Assembly: GCF_012317585.1 (NCBI RefSeq)
Contig: NZ_CP042909.1
Span: forward strand, 1,364,001 to 1,428,000
DNA from: Thermosulfurimonas marina
Lineage (GTDB): Bacteria; Desulfobacterota; Thermodesulfobacteria; Thermodesulfobacteriales; Thermodesulfobacteriaceae
DNA: 64,000 bases
Reading direction: 5' to 3'
Part shown: positions 1 to 8,542 of the stretch, piece after piece
Position numbering within the stretch: position 1 is the first letter of the stretch
How the letters are laid out: each line of letters begins with the position of its first letter
The notes under the pieces: model-generated
Told to the model about the DNA's origin: nothing
What the model saw: the letters and a program-made list of their open reading frames with translations, nothing else
Database searches by the model: none
Program-made: the position numbers and the translations under genes

Positions 1-800
1 TTCTTCACGGCTTCGGGGATCTTCTGCGCCCCGAGGCCCTTCCGCGAAGGCCGCAGGAGTGTGTGGCCCTGGTCTTTGACCTTTCCGAGGCCCAGAGGCT
101 GGGAGGGCTTGCGGAGCTGGTCCTGGCCGCCCGCGAGCGGGTGATCCTGGATCACCATGCGGTAAGCGGCCAGGCTCTTTCCGGCCTTCTACTCCAGGAT
201 CCCCGGGCCCCGGCCACGGCCTTTCTGGTCTATCAAATCCTGCGGGACCTGGGAGGGCTTCTCCCGGAGGTGGCCGAAAACCTTTATGTAGGGCTTTATA
301 GCGATACCGGAGGGTTTCGTTTTGAAAATACCCGGGAGGAGGCCTTCCTGGCCGCGGCGGACCTGGTGCGGGCCGGGGCCCGGCCGGCCTGGGTGGGGGA
401 GAGGCTTCTTGAAAACTACCCTCCGGCCCGCTTTGAGCTCTTGAGCCGGGTGCTCGAAAGGAGGGAGGTCTTTGCCGGAGGGCGGGCCGTGGTCTCCTGG
501 CTCACCCTCAAGGACTTTGAGGAGGTGGGAGCCCGTCCGGGAGAGGCCGAGGATTTTGCCACCTTCCTGCGGAGCATGCGGGGGGTGAAGGTCTCCGCCC
601 TGGTGAAGGAGCTTAAGCCCGGGGAGATTGGGGTAAGCCTGCGCAGCCGGGGAGAGGTGGATGTGGCCCGGATTGCGGCCTCCCAGGGCGGAGGGGGACA
701 CGTGCGGGCCGCGGGCTTTCGCCAGAGGGAAAAAACCCTGCCGGAGGTGCTGGATCTGGTCAGAGGCCTTCTTTCGTCCGTCCTGGAGGTGAGGGCATGA
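1..800 (+). CDS. nrnA: NrnA-type DHH/DHHA1 phosphoesterase, 5' end missing
   Basis: The reading frame is open from the first bases of the window, so the N-terminus lies upstream; the GTG at 63 is internal. About 265 residues are visible. The DHH signature (ILDHH, around nt 144-158) and a downstream YSDTGGFRF motif belong to the DHH metal-binding catalytic domain. A glycine-rich GGGGHVRAAGF near the C-terminus marks the DHHA1 substrate-binding domain. The family degrades short oligoribonucleotides and dephosphorylates pAp in the cytoplasm. The stop overlaps the truB start by 4 bp, and nrnA-truB-rpsO-pnp is a widely conserved order, which supports the call. The first DHH-domain motifs cannot be checked. 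Confidence 0.9.
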   Translation, partial: LHGFGDLLRPEALPRRPQECVALVFDLSEAQRLGGLAELVLAARERVILDHHAVSGQALSGLLLQDPRAPATAFLVYQILRDLGGLLPEVAENLYVGLYSDTGGFRFENTREEAFLAAADLVRAGARPAWVGERLLENYPPARFELLSRVLERREVFAGGRAVVSWLTLKDFEEVGARPGEAEDFATFLRSMRGVKVSALVKELKPGEIGVSLRSRGEVDVARIAASQGGGGHVRAAGFRQREKTLPEVLDLVRGLLSSVLEVRA

Positions 801-1729
801 AAGTCGAAGGGGTGCTGGTACTCGACAAACCCAAGGACCTGAGTTCCACCGAGGCCGTGGAGAAGATCAAAAGACTTCTCCGGGTCCGCAAGGCCGGCCA
901 CGGAGGAACTCTGGATCCCTTTGCCACCGGCGTCCTTCCCATTTGCCTGGGAAGGGCCACCAAAATCGCGCAATTCATCTTGGAGGGCGACAAGGTTTAT
1001 CAGGGGACCTTCGAGCTGGGGATCATCACCGATACCTACGATCTTACGGGAGAGGTGGTGGAAAGGCGTCCGGTGCCGGAGCTTTCCGCCGAAGAGATCC
1101 AGGAGGTCATGCAGGGTTTCGTGGGAGAGATCGAACAGGTCCCCCCACCTTATTCCGCGGCCAAGTATCGGGGCCAGCCCCTTTATCGTTGGGCCCGCAA
1201 GGGGGTCAAGGTGGAAAAGGAGCCCAAGCGGGTGGAGGTCCTGGAGTTTCGGGTGCTCGCGGTGGAGCTTCCCCGGGTGGAATTCGAGGTCTATTGCAGC
1301 AAGGGGACCTATGTGCGTTCCCTGGTGCATGAGGTGGGGCTTCGGCTAGGCTGCGGGGCCACCCTGGTGGCCCTGCGTCGTTTGCGCAAGGGGCCTTTTA
1401 CCCTCGAGGAGGCCCTCACCCTGGAAGAAGTAGAAAGGCTTCAGGCGGAGGGGCGTCTGGAAGAGAAGATCCTTTCGGTAGAGGAGGCCCTTTCTTTTAT
1501 TCCGGCCATTACCGTCTCTCGGGAGATGGCCCGGCGCATCCGGCAGGGACGCCCCTTTTCGGTGAGCGTTCTGGGGAGCCTGGTGCGGCTTCAGAAGGTG
1601 GCGCGGCGACCGCGGGTGCCTTGGCTGCGTATTCTGAGCGAAGACGGGGATCTGGTGGCGGTGACCTACTATCCGGAGCGTTTTTCCGGAGAAGGCTGGG
1701 CGGAAATGTTGCGGGTTTTCGTATCCTGA
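797..1729 (+). CDS. truB: tRNA pseudouridine(55) synthase TruB
   Basis: 310 residues, normal length for TruB. It isomerises U55 in the T-loop of tRNAs to pseudouridine. The catalytic motif GGTLDPFATGVLP carries the nucleophilic aspartate at residue 40. A GTYVRSLVHE segment typical of the family follows, and the C-terminal 60-70 residues resemble a PUA-like RNA-binding tail. The ATG overlaps the nrnA stop (ATGA), so translation is probably coupled. A 73-nt gap holding a hairpin separates it from rpsO. Confidence 0.97.
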   Translation: MKVEGVLVLDKPKDLSSTEAVEKIKRLLRVRKAGHGGTLDPFATGVLPICLGRATKIAQFILEGDKVYQGTFELGIITDTYDLTGEVVERRPVPELSAEEIQEVMQGFVGEIEQVPPPYSAAKYRGQPLYRWARKGVKVEKEPKRVEVLEFRVLAVELPRVEFEVYCSKGTYVRSLVHEVGLRLGCGATLVALRRLRKGPFTLEEALTLEEVERLQAEGRLEEKILSVEEALSFIPAITVSREMARRIRQGRPFSVSVLGSLVRLQKVARRPRVPWLRILSEDGDLVAVTYYPERFSGEGWAEMLRVFVS

Positions 1730-1743
1730 GGTTAGATAAGGGC

Positions 1744-1778
1744 AAGCTCCGGGGTTGGTCTAGACCGCCCGGGGGCTT
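1744..1778 (+). promoter_or_regulatory. Hairpin leader in front of rpsO (candidate S15 autoregulatory element)
   Basis: An arm at 1744-1754 (AAGCTCCGGGG) pairs with 1768-1778 (CCCGGGGGCTT), with one G-G mismatch and one G-T wobble. The enclosed loop contains the palindrome GGTCTAGACC. No T-run follows, so it does not look like an intrinsic terminator. It lies just upstream of the rpsO ribosome binding site (AAGGAGGAGG, from 1789). S15 represses its own mRNA through leader structures in several bacteria, with little sequence conservation between lineages; assigning that role here is inference. Confidence 0.4.
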
Positions 1779-1802
1779 AATTCATATTAAGGAGGAGGGA
1801 AG

Positions 1803-2072
1803 ATGCCGCTTGATCCGGAGATCAAGACCGAGATCATCAAGAAGTTTCAGCGTCACGAGAACGACACGGGCTCGCCGGAGGTCCAGATTGCCCTTCTTAC
1901 GGCCCGCATCAAGCAACTCGAGGAGCATTTCAAGGTCCACAAAAAGGACCATCACTCCCGGCGAGGGCTTCTCAAGCTGGTAGGGCAGCGCCGCAAGCTC
2001 CTCAACTATCTACGACGCACGGATTTCCAGCGTTACCAGAACCTGATTCGGGCCCTGGGATTGCGGGGCTAA
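1803..2072 (+). CDS. rpsO: 30S ribosomal protein S15
   Basis: 89 residues, exactly the family length. S15 binds the central domain of 16S rRNA early in 30S assembly. The family signatures are present: the segment ending in TGSPEVQIA, the helix with [18 protein letters not shown], and the final LNYLRR. A strong Shine-Dalgarno (AAGGAGGAGG) precedes the ATG. It lies between truB and pnp in the conserved order, 12 bp before pnp, and may be co-regulated with pnp through the hairpin in its leader. Confidence 0.98.
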   Translation: MPLDPEIKTEIIKKFQRHENDTGSPEVQIALLTARIKQLEEHFKVHKKDHHSRRGLLKLVGQRRKLLNYLRRTDFQRYQNLIRALGLRG

Positions 2073-2084
2073 GAGGAGGGCCGG

Positions 2085-4214
2085 ATGTATCGTGTAGAGA
2101 CAGAGATCGGGGGCCGCCCCTTTGTGCTGGAGACCGGACGGGTGGCCCGGCAGGCCCATGGGGCCGTTCTAGTCAGTCACGGGGACACCGTGGTTCTGGT
2201 CACGGTGGTGGCCTCGGAGGAAAAGCGGGATCTGGACTTTTTACCCCTGACCGTGGAATATCACGAGATGTATTACGCCGCCGGGCGCATCCCCGGGGGC
2301 TATTTCCGGAGGGAGTTGGGCCGTCCCAGCGAAAAGGAGGTCATTACCGCCCGGCTCATCGACCGGCCTATTCGGCCGCTTTTTCCCAAGAAGTGGCGTT
2401 ACGAAACCCAGGTGATCGCCACCGTACTCTCCCTGGACCCGGAGGTAGACTCGGACATCCTGGCCATCACCGGGGCCTCGGCGGCCCTGGAGCTCTCTCA
2501 TCTTCCCTTTAAGGGCCCTATTGCCGCGGTGCGCGTGGGAAGGGTGAACGGCCAGTTTGTCCTCAATCCCACGGCCTCCGAGCTTCGGGAAAGCGACCTC
2601 AACCTGGTGGTGGCCGGCAGCGAGGAGGCCATCGTGATGGTAGAGGGCCTGGCCCGGGAGATCCCGGAGGCGGTGATGGAGGAGGCCCTCTTTTTCGCCC
2701 ACGAGGGCCTGAAACCCCTCCTGGCCCTGCAACGGGAGTTGCGAGAGAAGGCCGGCCGGCCCAAGATGGCCTTTGAGGAGCCTCCAGTAGACGAGGCCCT
2801 GCGGGCCCGGGTCTTCGAGCTGGCCGAGGCCGGAGTGCGCGAAATCCTGGAGACTCCGGCCAAAGTGGAAAGAAACCGTCGGCGCAAGGCCTTGTTTCAG
2901 GAAGTCCTGGCGGCCCTAGGTGAGGAAGCTTCGGGACGGGAGGCCGAGGTACGGGAGTATCTGGACGAACTGGAAAGGACCCGCATGCGGGAGATGGTCC
3001 TTTCTGAGGGGCGGCGCATCGACGGCCGCGGCCCGGAAGACCTCCGGCCCATCTCCTGTGAGGTCTCCGTCCTTCCCCGGACCCACGGCTCGGCCCTTTT
3101 CACCCGGGGGGAGACCCAGGTCCTGGTGGTAACCACCCTGGGAAGCTCCGAAGAGGAGCAGCGGCTGGACCTTCCGGGAGAAGAGATCTTTAAACATTTC
3201 ATGCTTCATTACAACTTCCCTCCCTTCTGTGTGGGAGAGGTGAAACCCCTGCGTGGGCCTTCGCGCCGGGAGATTGGACACGGGATGCTGGCCGAAAGGG
3301 CCCTCACCCCGGTCATTCCCGGGGAAGAGGAATTTCCCTACACCATCCGGGTGGTCTCGGACGTGCTTGAGTCTAACGGTTCCTCCTCCATGGCCACGGT
3401 CTGCGGGGCCACGCTCTCGCTCATGGACGCCGGGGTCCCCATCCGGGACATGGTGGCCGGGATCGCCATGGGGTTGGTGAAAGAGGGCGAGCGGGTGGTG
3501 GTGCTTACGGACATTCTGGGCGATGAGGACCGTATGGGGGACATGGATTTCAAGGTGGCGGGCACGGAAAAGGGGGTCACCGCCTTTCAGATGGATGTAA
3601 AGGTGGCCGGGATTACGCGGGAGATTATGGCCCGAGCTTTAGACCAGGCCCGCAAGGCCCGGCTGAAGATCCTGGAGATCATGCGCCAGACCATCGACCG
3701 ACCCCGGGAGACCCTTTCGGTTTACGCCCCCAGGGTGATCACCCTGGAGATCAGTCCGGACAAGGTGGGCCAGATCATTGGTCCCGGCGGCAAGACCATC
3801 AAAGGAATCATCGCCGCCTGTGGAGGAGAGGTCAAGATCGACATTGAGGACCAGACCGGCCTGGTGCGCATCTACTCCTCCAACCTGGAGGCCGCGGAGA
3901 AGGCGGCCAAGATGATTGAGGAGCTGGCCCAGGAGGCCGAGGTGGGCAAGGTCTATCTGGGCAAGGTCACCCGGGTCACGGACTTCGGGGCCTTCGTGGA
4001 GCTCTTTCCGGGCACGGTGGGGCTCATCCATATCTCCCAGCTGGATCACCGCCGGGTGCGCAAGGTGACCGATGTCCTCCAGGAGGGGGACGAGGTCCTG
4101 GTCAAGGTCATCGATATCGACAAGGCCGGGCGCATCAAACTCTCCCGCAAGGCCGCCCTGGAGGAATCCGTGCGGGAGGTGGAGGAGGATACCGGAGAGT
4201 CTTCAGGCCAGTAA
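2085..4214 (+). CDS. pnp: Polyribonucleotide nucleotidyltransferase (PNPase)
   Basis: 709 residues with the full PNPase architecture. Two RNase PH-like domains occupy about 1-230 and 310-545; the second carries the catalytic stretch ESNGSSSMATVCG and the aspartate-rich GDEDRMGDMDFKVAGTE. A KH domain follows (IIGPGGKTIKGI, about 560-620). The C-terminal S1 domain (GKVTRVTDFGAFVEL) covers about 620-690. The enzyme is a phosphate-dependent 3'-5' exoribonuclease that works in mRNA turnover, often within a degradosome. The 3' end overlaps the convergent argF gene by 12 bp and no terminator hairpin is visible there. Confidence 0.98.
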   Translation: MYRVETEIGGRPFVLETGRVARQAHGAVLVSHGDTVVLVTVVASEEKRDLDFLPLTVEYHEMYYAAGRIPGGYFRRELGRPSEKEVITARLIDRPIRPLFPKKWRYETQVIATVLSLDPEVDSDILAITGASAALELSHLPFKGPIAAVRVGRVNGQFVLNPTASELRESDLNLVVAGSEEAIVMVEGLAREIPEAVMEEALFFAHEGLKPLLALQRELREKAGRPKMAFEEPPVDEALRARVFELAEAGVREILETPAKVERNRRRKALFQEVLAALGEEASGREAEVREYLDELERTRMREMVLSEGRRIDGRGPEDLRPISCEVSVLPRTHGSALFTRGETQVLVVTTLGSSEEEQRLDLPGEEIFKHFMLHYNFPPFCVGEVKPLRGPSRREIGHGMLAERALTPVIPGEEEFPYTIRVVSDVLESNGSSSMATVCGATLSLMDAGVPIRDMVAGIAMGLVKEGERVVVLTDILGDEDRMGDMDFKVAGTEKGVTAFQMDVKVAGITREIMARALDQARKARLKILEIMRQTIDRPRETLSVYAPRVITLEISPDKVGQIIGPGGKTIKGIIAACGGEVKIDIEDQTGLVRIYSSNLEAAEKAAKMIEELAQEAEVGKVYLGKVTRVTDFGAFVELFPGTVGLIHISQLDHRRVRKVTDVLQEGDEVLVKVIDIDKAGRIKLSRKAALEESVREVEEDTGESSGQ

Positions 4215-5108
4215 CCACTCCAGGACCGCGGCATGCAGCCACATCTTGTTTTCCGACTGTTCCCAGACCACGGAACGCGGTCCTTCCAGCACCTCCTCCG
4301 TGATCTCTTCCCCCCGGTGGGCGGGAAGACAGTGAAGCACGATGGCCTCCGGGGCCGCGTGTTTTAAAAGCTCGGCGTTCACCTGGTAGGGCTGGAAGAC
4401 CCGCCGCCTTTCCTCGGCTTCTTCTTCCTGCCCCATGCTGGCCCAGACGTCGGTGTTGACCACCTCGGCCCCGCTTACGGCCTCCACCGGGTCCCGGGTA
4501 AGGATGATCTTGGCCCCCCGGGAGCGGGCCTCGGAAAGGACATCTTCGGCAGGATCGTAGCCCTCGGGACAGGCCAGACGCAATTCAAACCCGAAAAGGG
4601 CCGCGGCCTCGATCCAGGAATTGGCCATATTGTTTCCGTCCCCCACCCAGGCCACTTTAAGGCCTTCAAGGGGGCGCCCGGTCTCTACCACGGTCAGGAC
4701 ATCGGAAAGCACCTGGCAGGGGTGAAACTTGTCCGAAAGGCCGTTGATCACCGGTACCGTGGCGTGGGCCGCCAGCTCCTCCACCACCTCCTGGCCAAAG
4801 GTGCGCACCACCAGTCCGTCCACATAGCGCGAAAGTACCCGGGCGGTATCCTTGAGGGGCTCGCCCCGGGAAAGTTGTAGATCCCGGGAGGAAAGGAAGA
4901 TGGTCTGGCCGCCTAAGCGCAGCATGGCCGCCTCAAAAGAGACCCGGGTGCGGGTGGAGGGTTTTTCAAAGATGAGGCCCAGGATGCGGCCGAGAAGGGG
5001 TTGATGCGGGATTCCGCTTTTAAGACGGCGTTTGATCTCCAGGCCCCGCTGGACGAGGAAGCGGGCCTCCTCCGGCTCCAGATCGAAAATTCTTCGCAAG
5101 TGCCGCAT
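4203..5108 (-). CDS. argF: Ornithine carbamoyltransferase
   Basis: About 301 residues. It makes citrulline from ornithine and carbamoyl phosphate in arginine biosynthesis. The carbamoyl-phosphate motif STRTR lies near the N-terminus, HPCQVLSD is in the middle, the ornithine loop DVWASMG is present, and HCLPAHRGEE lies near the C-terminus. The ATG at 5108 is preferred over the in-frame GTG at 5114 because AGGAG sits 7 nt before the ATG but only 1 nt before the GTG. A -10-like TATAAT (minus strand, 5128-5133) lies in the 50-bp divergent gap shared with the cyclo-ligase gene. No other arg gene is nearby. Confidence 0.96.
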   Translation of the reverse strand: MRHLRRIFDLEPEEARFLVQRGLEIKRRLKSGIPHQPLLGRILGLIFEKPSTRTRVSFEAAMLRLGGQTIFLSSRDLQLSRGEPLKDTARVLSRYVDGLVVRTFGQEVVEELAAHATVPVINGLSDKFHPCQVLSDVLTVVETGRPLEGLKVAWVGDGNNMANSWIEAAALFGFELRLACPEGYDPAEDVLSEARSRGAKIILTRDPVEAVSGAEVVNTDVWASMGQEEEAEERRRVFQPYQVNAELLKHAAPEAIVLHCLPAHRGEEITEEVLEGPRSVVWEQSENKMWLHAAVLEWLLA

Positions 5109-5163
5109 GAGCACTCTCCTGAAAAGGATTATAGTCTAAGAAGCTAATCTCCGGAGAAAGAAA

Positions 5164-5841
5164 ATGTCAAGCATAGGGGAGGAAAAGGCCCGATTGCGGG
5201 CGGAGATGCGGGCCAGACGGGCCGGGCTTTCTCCGGACCTCCGGCGGCACCTCTCCCGGAAGATCACCGAAAGACTCCTGGAGCTAGAGCTCTTTCGCCA
5301 GGCCCGGGTGATCTTCTTTTTTGCCTCCTTCGGGGACGAGGTGGAGACCTGGGAGGCCCTGGGCCGGGCCCTTCTTGAGGGAAAGGTGGTGGCTTTGCCC
5401 CGGACCCATCTTCGCGAGCGGACCCTGAGCTTTCATCGGCTTTACACCTTGGGGGAGCTGGTCCCCGGGCCCTTCGGGATTCTCGAGCCCCCGGCCGAAA
5501 ATCCGGAAATCCCTCCAGAGGCTGCCCAGCTCGTTCTGGTGCCGGGCCTGGCCTTCGATCCCCAGGGAAGGCGCCTGGGTTACGGTGGGGGATTTTACGA
5601 CCGCTTACTTTCCCGGACCCAAGGCTTCCGGCTGGCCCTAGCCTTTGAATGTCAGATAGTGGAGAGGGTGCCCACCGAGGCCCACGACCTCCGGGTGGAG
5701 GCCATCCTTACCGAAAAAGGTCTCAGGAAGACTCGGCCTTTTTTCCGGAAGCCAATTCCTCAAGGCGGGCCAGGCCCTTTCTCTCTCCCAGAACCACCAG
5801 GACGTCTCCGGCCTCCAGACGATAGCTGGGAGGGGGATTGA
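5164..5841 (+). CDS. 5-formyltetrahydrofolate cyclo-ligase family protein
   Basis: 225 residues. The family converts 5-formyl-THF to 5,10-methenyl-THF with ATP, salvaging folate one-carbon units. The ATP/substrate loop GYGGGFYDRLL sits at residues 139-149 and PGLAFD just before it. The ATG has a GGAG-type ribosome site (CCGGAGAAAG). Homology to the family ends near residue 190. The last 35-40 residues are proline-rich and are read antisense through the 3' end of the convergent channel gene, so they are probably a stop-loss extension without conserved function. A folate role fits the MetF-type enzyme elsewhere in the window. Confidence 0.9.
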   Translation: MSSIGEEKARLRAEMRARRAGLSPDLRRHLSRKITERLLELELFRQARVIFFFASFGDEVETWEALGRALLEGKVVALPRTHLRERTLSFHRLYTLGELVPGPFGILEPPAENPEIPPEAAQLVLVPGLAFDPQGRRLGYGGGFYDRLLSRTQGFRLALAFECQIVERVPTEAHDLRVEAILTEKGLRKTRPFFRKPIPQGGPGPFSLPEPPGRLRPPDDSWEGD

Positions 5842-6736
5842 AGATCATCTCCCCGGCCAGCTTTTTGACCGCAAGCACAATGGCCCCGGAGACCTCCCGG
5901 ATGCGGCTGGAAAGGAGGTCGCGGCCCACCAGGGGAGAGTCGGGCCGGAGGCGGACCTCCTCAAGCTGGAGCTCGAGGTTGGCCTCCGGGGTGGTGAGTT
6001 CTAGGAAGTCCGTGACCGCCGGGCGCAGGATGGCCAGGGCCATTCGTCGAGCCCCGATGAGGTAGGGGGAGAAGACCTGATTGGCCCCGGCCTGGCGCAG
6101 ACGCTTGACCACTCGTTCGTCATCGGCCCGGGCCATGATGAAGATCCGGGGATTGAGGCTGCGGGCGGTAAGGGTGATATAGACGTTGTCCGCATCGGAG
6201 CGCAGCACGGTCACCAGCCCCCGGGCCCGCTCCACCCCGGCCTTGAGCAGGACCTCCTCGTTGGTGGCATCCCCTTCCAGGAAGAGATAGCCCTCCTTTT
6301 CCAGCTCGGGGATGACCTCCGGGTCGTTTTCGATAACCACAAAGGGGACTTCCCGGACAATCAGGCGGCAGATGTGTTTGCCGATGCGGCCGTAGCCGCA
6401 GATGATGTAATGCTGGCGCAGTTTGGATATGCTGTCCTCCATCTGTCTCCTCCCAAAAAGATGGGGAAAAGTCTCGGAAAGGATCAGTTCACTCACCAGG
6501 CCTATGGCGTAAAAGAAAAGGCCCGCCCCTCCGAAGGCAATGAGGATGGCCAACAGCCTTCCGGCCGTGGTGTGCGGCACTATATCCCCGTAGCCCACGG
6601 TGGTGATGGTGGCGGCGGTAAGGTAGAAGGCCTCAAAAAGGGGCAGGTGTTCCAGGAAAGCAAAGCCCAGAACTCCTGCCCCTATGAGGGTGGTAAGGAT
6701 CCCAAAGCCGAGGGCCAGGCGCCTCAAGTAGGGCAT
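5723..6736 (-). CDS. Two-TM potassium-type channel with RCK (TrkA-N/TrkA-C) domains
   Basis: 337 residues. An N-terminal transmembrane helix, a pore loop with the K+ selectivity filter TVGYGD (residues 46-51) and a second transmembrane helix form a channel subunit. A Rossmann-type RCK_N domain follows (ICGYGRIGKHICRL, about 115-130) and then an RCK_C domain (about 250-335). This is the MthK/Kch-like layout: a ligand-gated K+ channel assembled as a tetramer in the inner membrane. It starts 4 bp after pgi ends, so the two form an operon. Its last 118 bp overlap the convergent cyclo-ligase reading frame. Ion and ligand are inferred from the family. Confidence 0.92.
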   Translation of the reverse strand: MPYLRRLALGFGILTTLIGAGVLGFAFLEHLPLFEAFYLTAATITTVGYGDIVPHTTAGRLLAILIAFGGAGLFFYAIGLVSELILSETFPHLFGRRQMEDSISKLRQHYIICGYGRIGKHICRLIVREVPFVVIENDPEVIPELEKEGYLFLEGDATNEEVLLKAGVERARGLVTVLRSDADNVYITLTARSLNPRIFIMARADDERVVKRLRQAGANQVFSPYLIGARRMALAILRPAVTDFLELTTPEANLELQLEEVRLRPDSPLVGRDLLSSRIREVSGAIVLAVKKLAGEMIFNPPPSYRLEAGDVLVVLGERKGLARLEELASGKKAESS

Positions 6737-6740
6737 GGCC

Positions 6741-8426
6741 TTAAAGTCTCAGGGCTTCTTCGAAGATCTGGTAGAGTTTGCGCAGGTCTTCCCGGTAGTC
6801 TTCGGTGAGATGGAGGTGGATCACCGGCCGGCCGGCCTCCTCCAGGGCGCGAAAGTCTCCGTAAGCCTGGGCAAACTGGAGATCCCAGAAGGTGATTCCC
6901 TCTCCGGGGATGACCTGCTCCGGTCGGCGCCCTCGACGGGTAAAGATGATGAAGCGTCCGGAGATGGTTCCCCCCTTGAAAAGCTGTCCGGTGGAGTGGA
7001 GATAGCGGGGCCCAAAGCCGAAGACGGTGCTGCACTGACGTCGGCCGCGGATGAGGGTCCGCAGGTCCCGAAAGATCTCTTCGATCTCCGGCTCTGGCGG
7101 CAGATAGGCCAGAAGTCCCAGATATCCCCAAGGGGACATCTCCTGGAAGAATTTTTTGATCAGGGCCTTGAGGCGGGGATACTCCACCTTGGCGGTTTCC
7201 GCGTAAAGAAAACCGATTCCCGTGTCCTCATCCAGGTAGAATTCCACCGGGAACTCTCCGGTGCGCCGGAATTTTTCTACTAGTTCCCGGGTCTTCTGCT
7301 TGGTGCGGACCACATCCGGCTCATCAAAGGGGTTGAGCCCCATGAGGGCCCCGGAGAGGGCTACGGCGATTTCCCAACGCACACATTCGGCAAAGATCTC
7401 GTAGCGGTCCTCCAAGAAATAGGTCTTGAGCTCGAAGTCCGCCTCCCGCAGGTCGGAAAATAGCCGGCGGTAGAGATTTTCTCGCCCCCGGAGCCCCAGA
7501 TAGACGAAATAGCGATCCGGGCCGTAGACGGTGGGAGAGCCCGGAGCCTCTCCCACAATGGGAATGATCCCGGTGAAGTTTTTGCCCAGGCTTTCGGCTA
7601 TGAGCTGTTCCAACCACCAGGCAAAGGGACGCAGCAGGGGATCGGTGAGGATGGTGAGCTTGTCTTTGCCATGGACGAAATGCTCCACCATGTACTGGGC
7701 CAGCCAGGCGGAGAGATTGTACTCCCAGGGAAGCTCCGGAGAGGAGGCCTCAAACATTTCCCGGGCGGCCCCCAGCGCCCGTTCAAGATCAAGTCCCATG
7801 AGGGCCGCCGGGAGAAAACCCACCTCGGTGAGGGCCGCGTAACGTCCCCCCACGTCTTGGGGATGATGAAAGACCCGGCGAAAACCCTTCTCCTTGGCCT
7901 CGGCCTCCAGCGGGGAGCCCGGGTCGGTGAGGGCCACGAACCGGGGCCCTGGGGAAAGCCCCCGATCCTCCAGGGCCTTCCAGAAATAGCGGTAGTGGGC
8001 CAGGGTCTCCACAGTGGTGCCGGATTTGCTAGCGATGACAAACAGAGTCTTTTCCCAGGGAAGATGGGCCTCAAGTTCGGCGATGGTCTCCGGATCGTTG
8101 GTGTCCAGCACGGTGAAACGGGGGTAGCCTTCCTGGGGGCCGAAGATGAGGGACAGGGCCAGGGGAAAGAGACTCGAGCCCCCCATTCCGCACCAGAGGA
8201 CCTCTTCAAATTCCCCGCGCACCTCTTCGGCAAAGGCCTTGAGCTCCGGAAGTTTGGGCTCCATGCGCTCCACGGCCTTGATCCAGCCCAAGCGCTGGGC
8301 AATCCGGGCCTGGATTTCGGGCTCCGGGGTGAAGATGGAGGGATCCTGAGCGAAAAGGCCAGCCACCAGGGCCTGTTTTTCCTCAGGACTCAGGGAAGTG
8401 GGCCGCCGCAGAGGGGGTTTTTTCAT
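6741..8426 (-). CDS. pgi: Glucose-6-phosphate isomerase
   Basis: 561 residues. It interconverts glucose-6-phosphate and fructose-6-phosphate. SIS-type sugar isomerase features include WCGMGGSSLFPLAL in the first third and VIASKSGTTVETL, the phosphate-binding SGTT stretch. The C-terminal region (TVFGFGPRYLHSTGQLFKGG) resembles the isomerase half of bifunctional transaldolase/PGI proteins more than the classical E. coli form, but no transaldolase domain is present. The start has AAGGAGG 5-6 nt upstream. It is the first gene of a two-gene unit with the channel gene. Confidence 0.94.
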   Translation of the reverse strand: MKKPPLRRPTSLSPEEKQALVAGLFAQDPSIFTPEPEIQARIAQRLGWIKAVERMEPKLPELKAFAEEVRGEFEEVLWCGMGGSSLFPLALSLIFGPQEGYPRFTVLDTNDPETIAELEAHLPWEKTLFVIASKSGTTVETLAHYRYFWKALEDRGLSPGPRFVALTDPGSPLEAEAKEKGFRRVFHHPQDVGGRYAALTEVGFLPAALMGLDLERALGAAREMFEASSPELPWEYNLSAWLAQYMVEHFVHGKDKLTILTDPLLRPFAWWLEQLIAESLGKNFTGIIPIVGEAPGSPTVYGPDRYFVYLGLRGRENLYRRLFSDLREADFELKTYFLEDRYEIFAECVRWEIAVALSGALMGLNPFDEPDVVRTKQKTRELVEKFRRTGEFPVEFYLDEDTGIGFLYAETAKVEYPRLKALIKKFFQEMSPWGYLGLLAYLPPEPEIEEIFRDLRTLIRGRRQCSTVFGFGPRYLHSTGQLFKGGTISGRFIIFTRRGRRPEQVIPGEGITFWDLQFAQAYGDFRALEEAGRPVIHLHLTEDYREDLRKLYQIFEEALRL

Positions 8427-8505
8427 GAGGGCCTCCTTTCGGGAGAAGCTTTTTTCCTAATTACCTAACACAGAGTTGTCCAAAGGGCTATGCCCGAGGC
8501 CTCTC

Positions 8506-8534
8506 TTGGAAAGATTTTTCGGAGAAGGTATGGT
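8506..8534 (+). promoter_or_regulatory. Candidate promoter of cobQ, giving a leaderless transcript
   Basis: TTGGAA (8506-8511) and TATGGT (8529-8534) are separated by exactly 17 bp. The cobQ ATG at 8543 is only 8 nt after the -10 element, so the predicted transcription start falls at or next to the start codon. There is no Shine-Dalgarno at a usable distance. This is a pattern match only. Confidence 0.45.
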
Positions 8535-8542
8535 GAGAAGCC

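Noticed and set aside
8427-8542. Cobalamin riboswitch before cobQ
   Set aside because: The gap is only 116 nt and no B12-box-like sequence was seen; a plain promoter explains it better.
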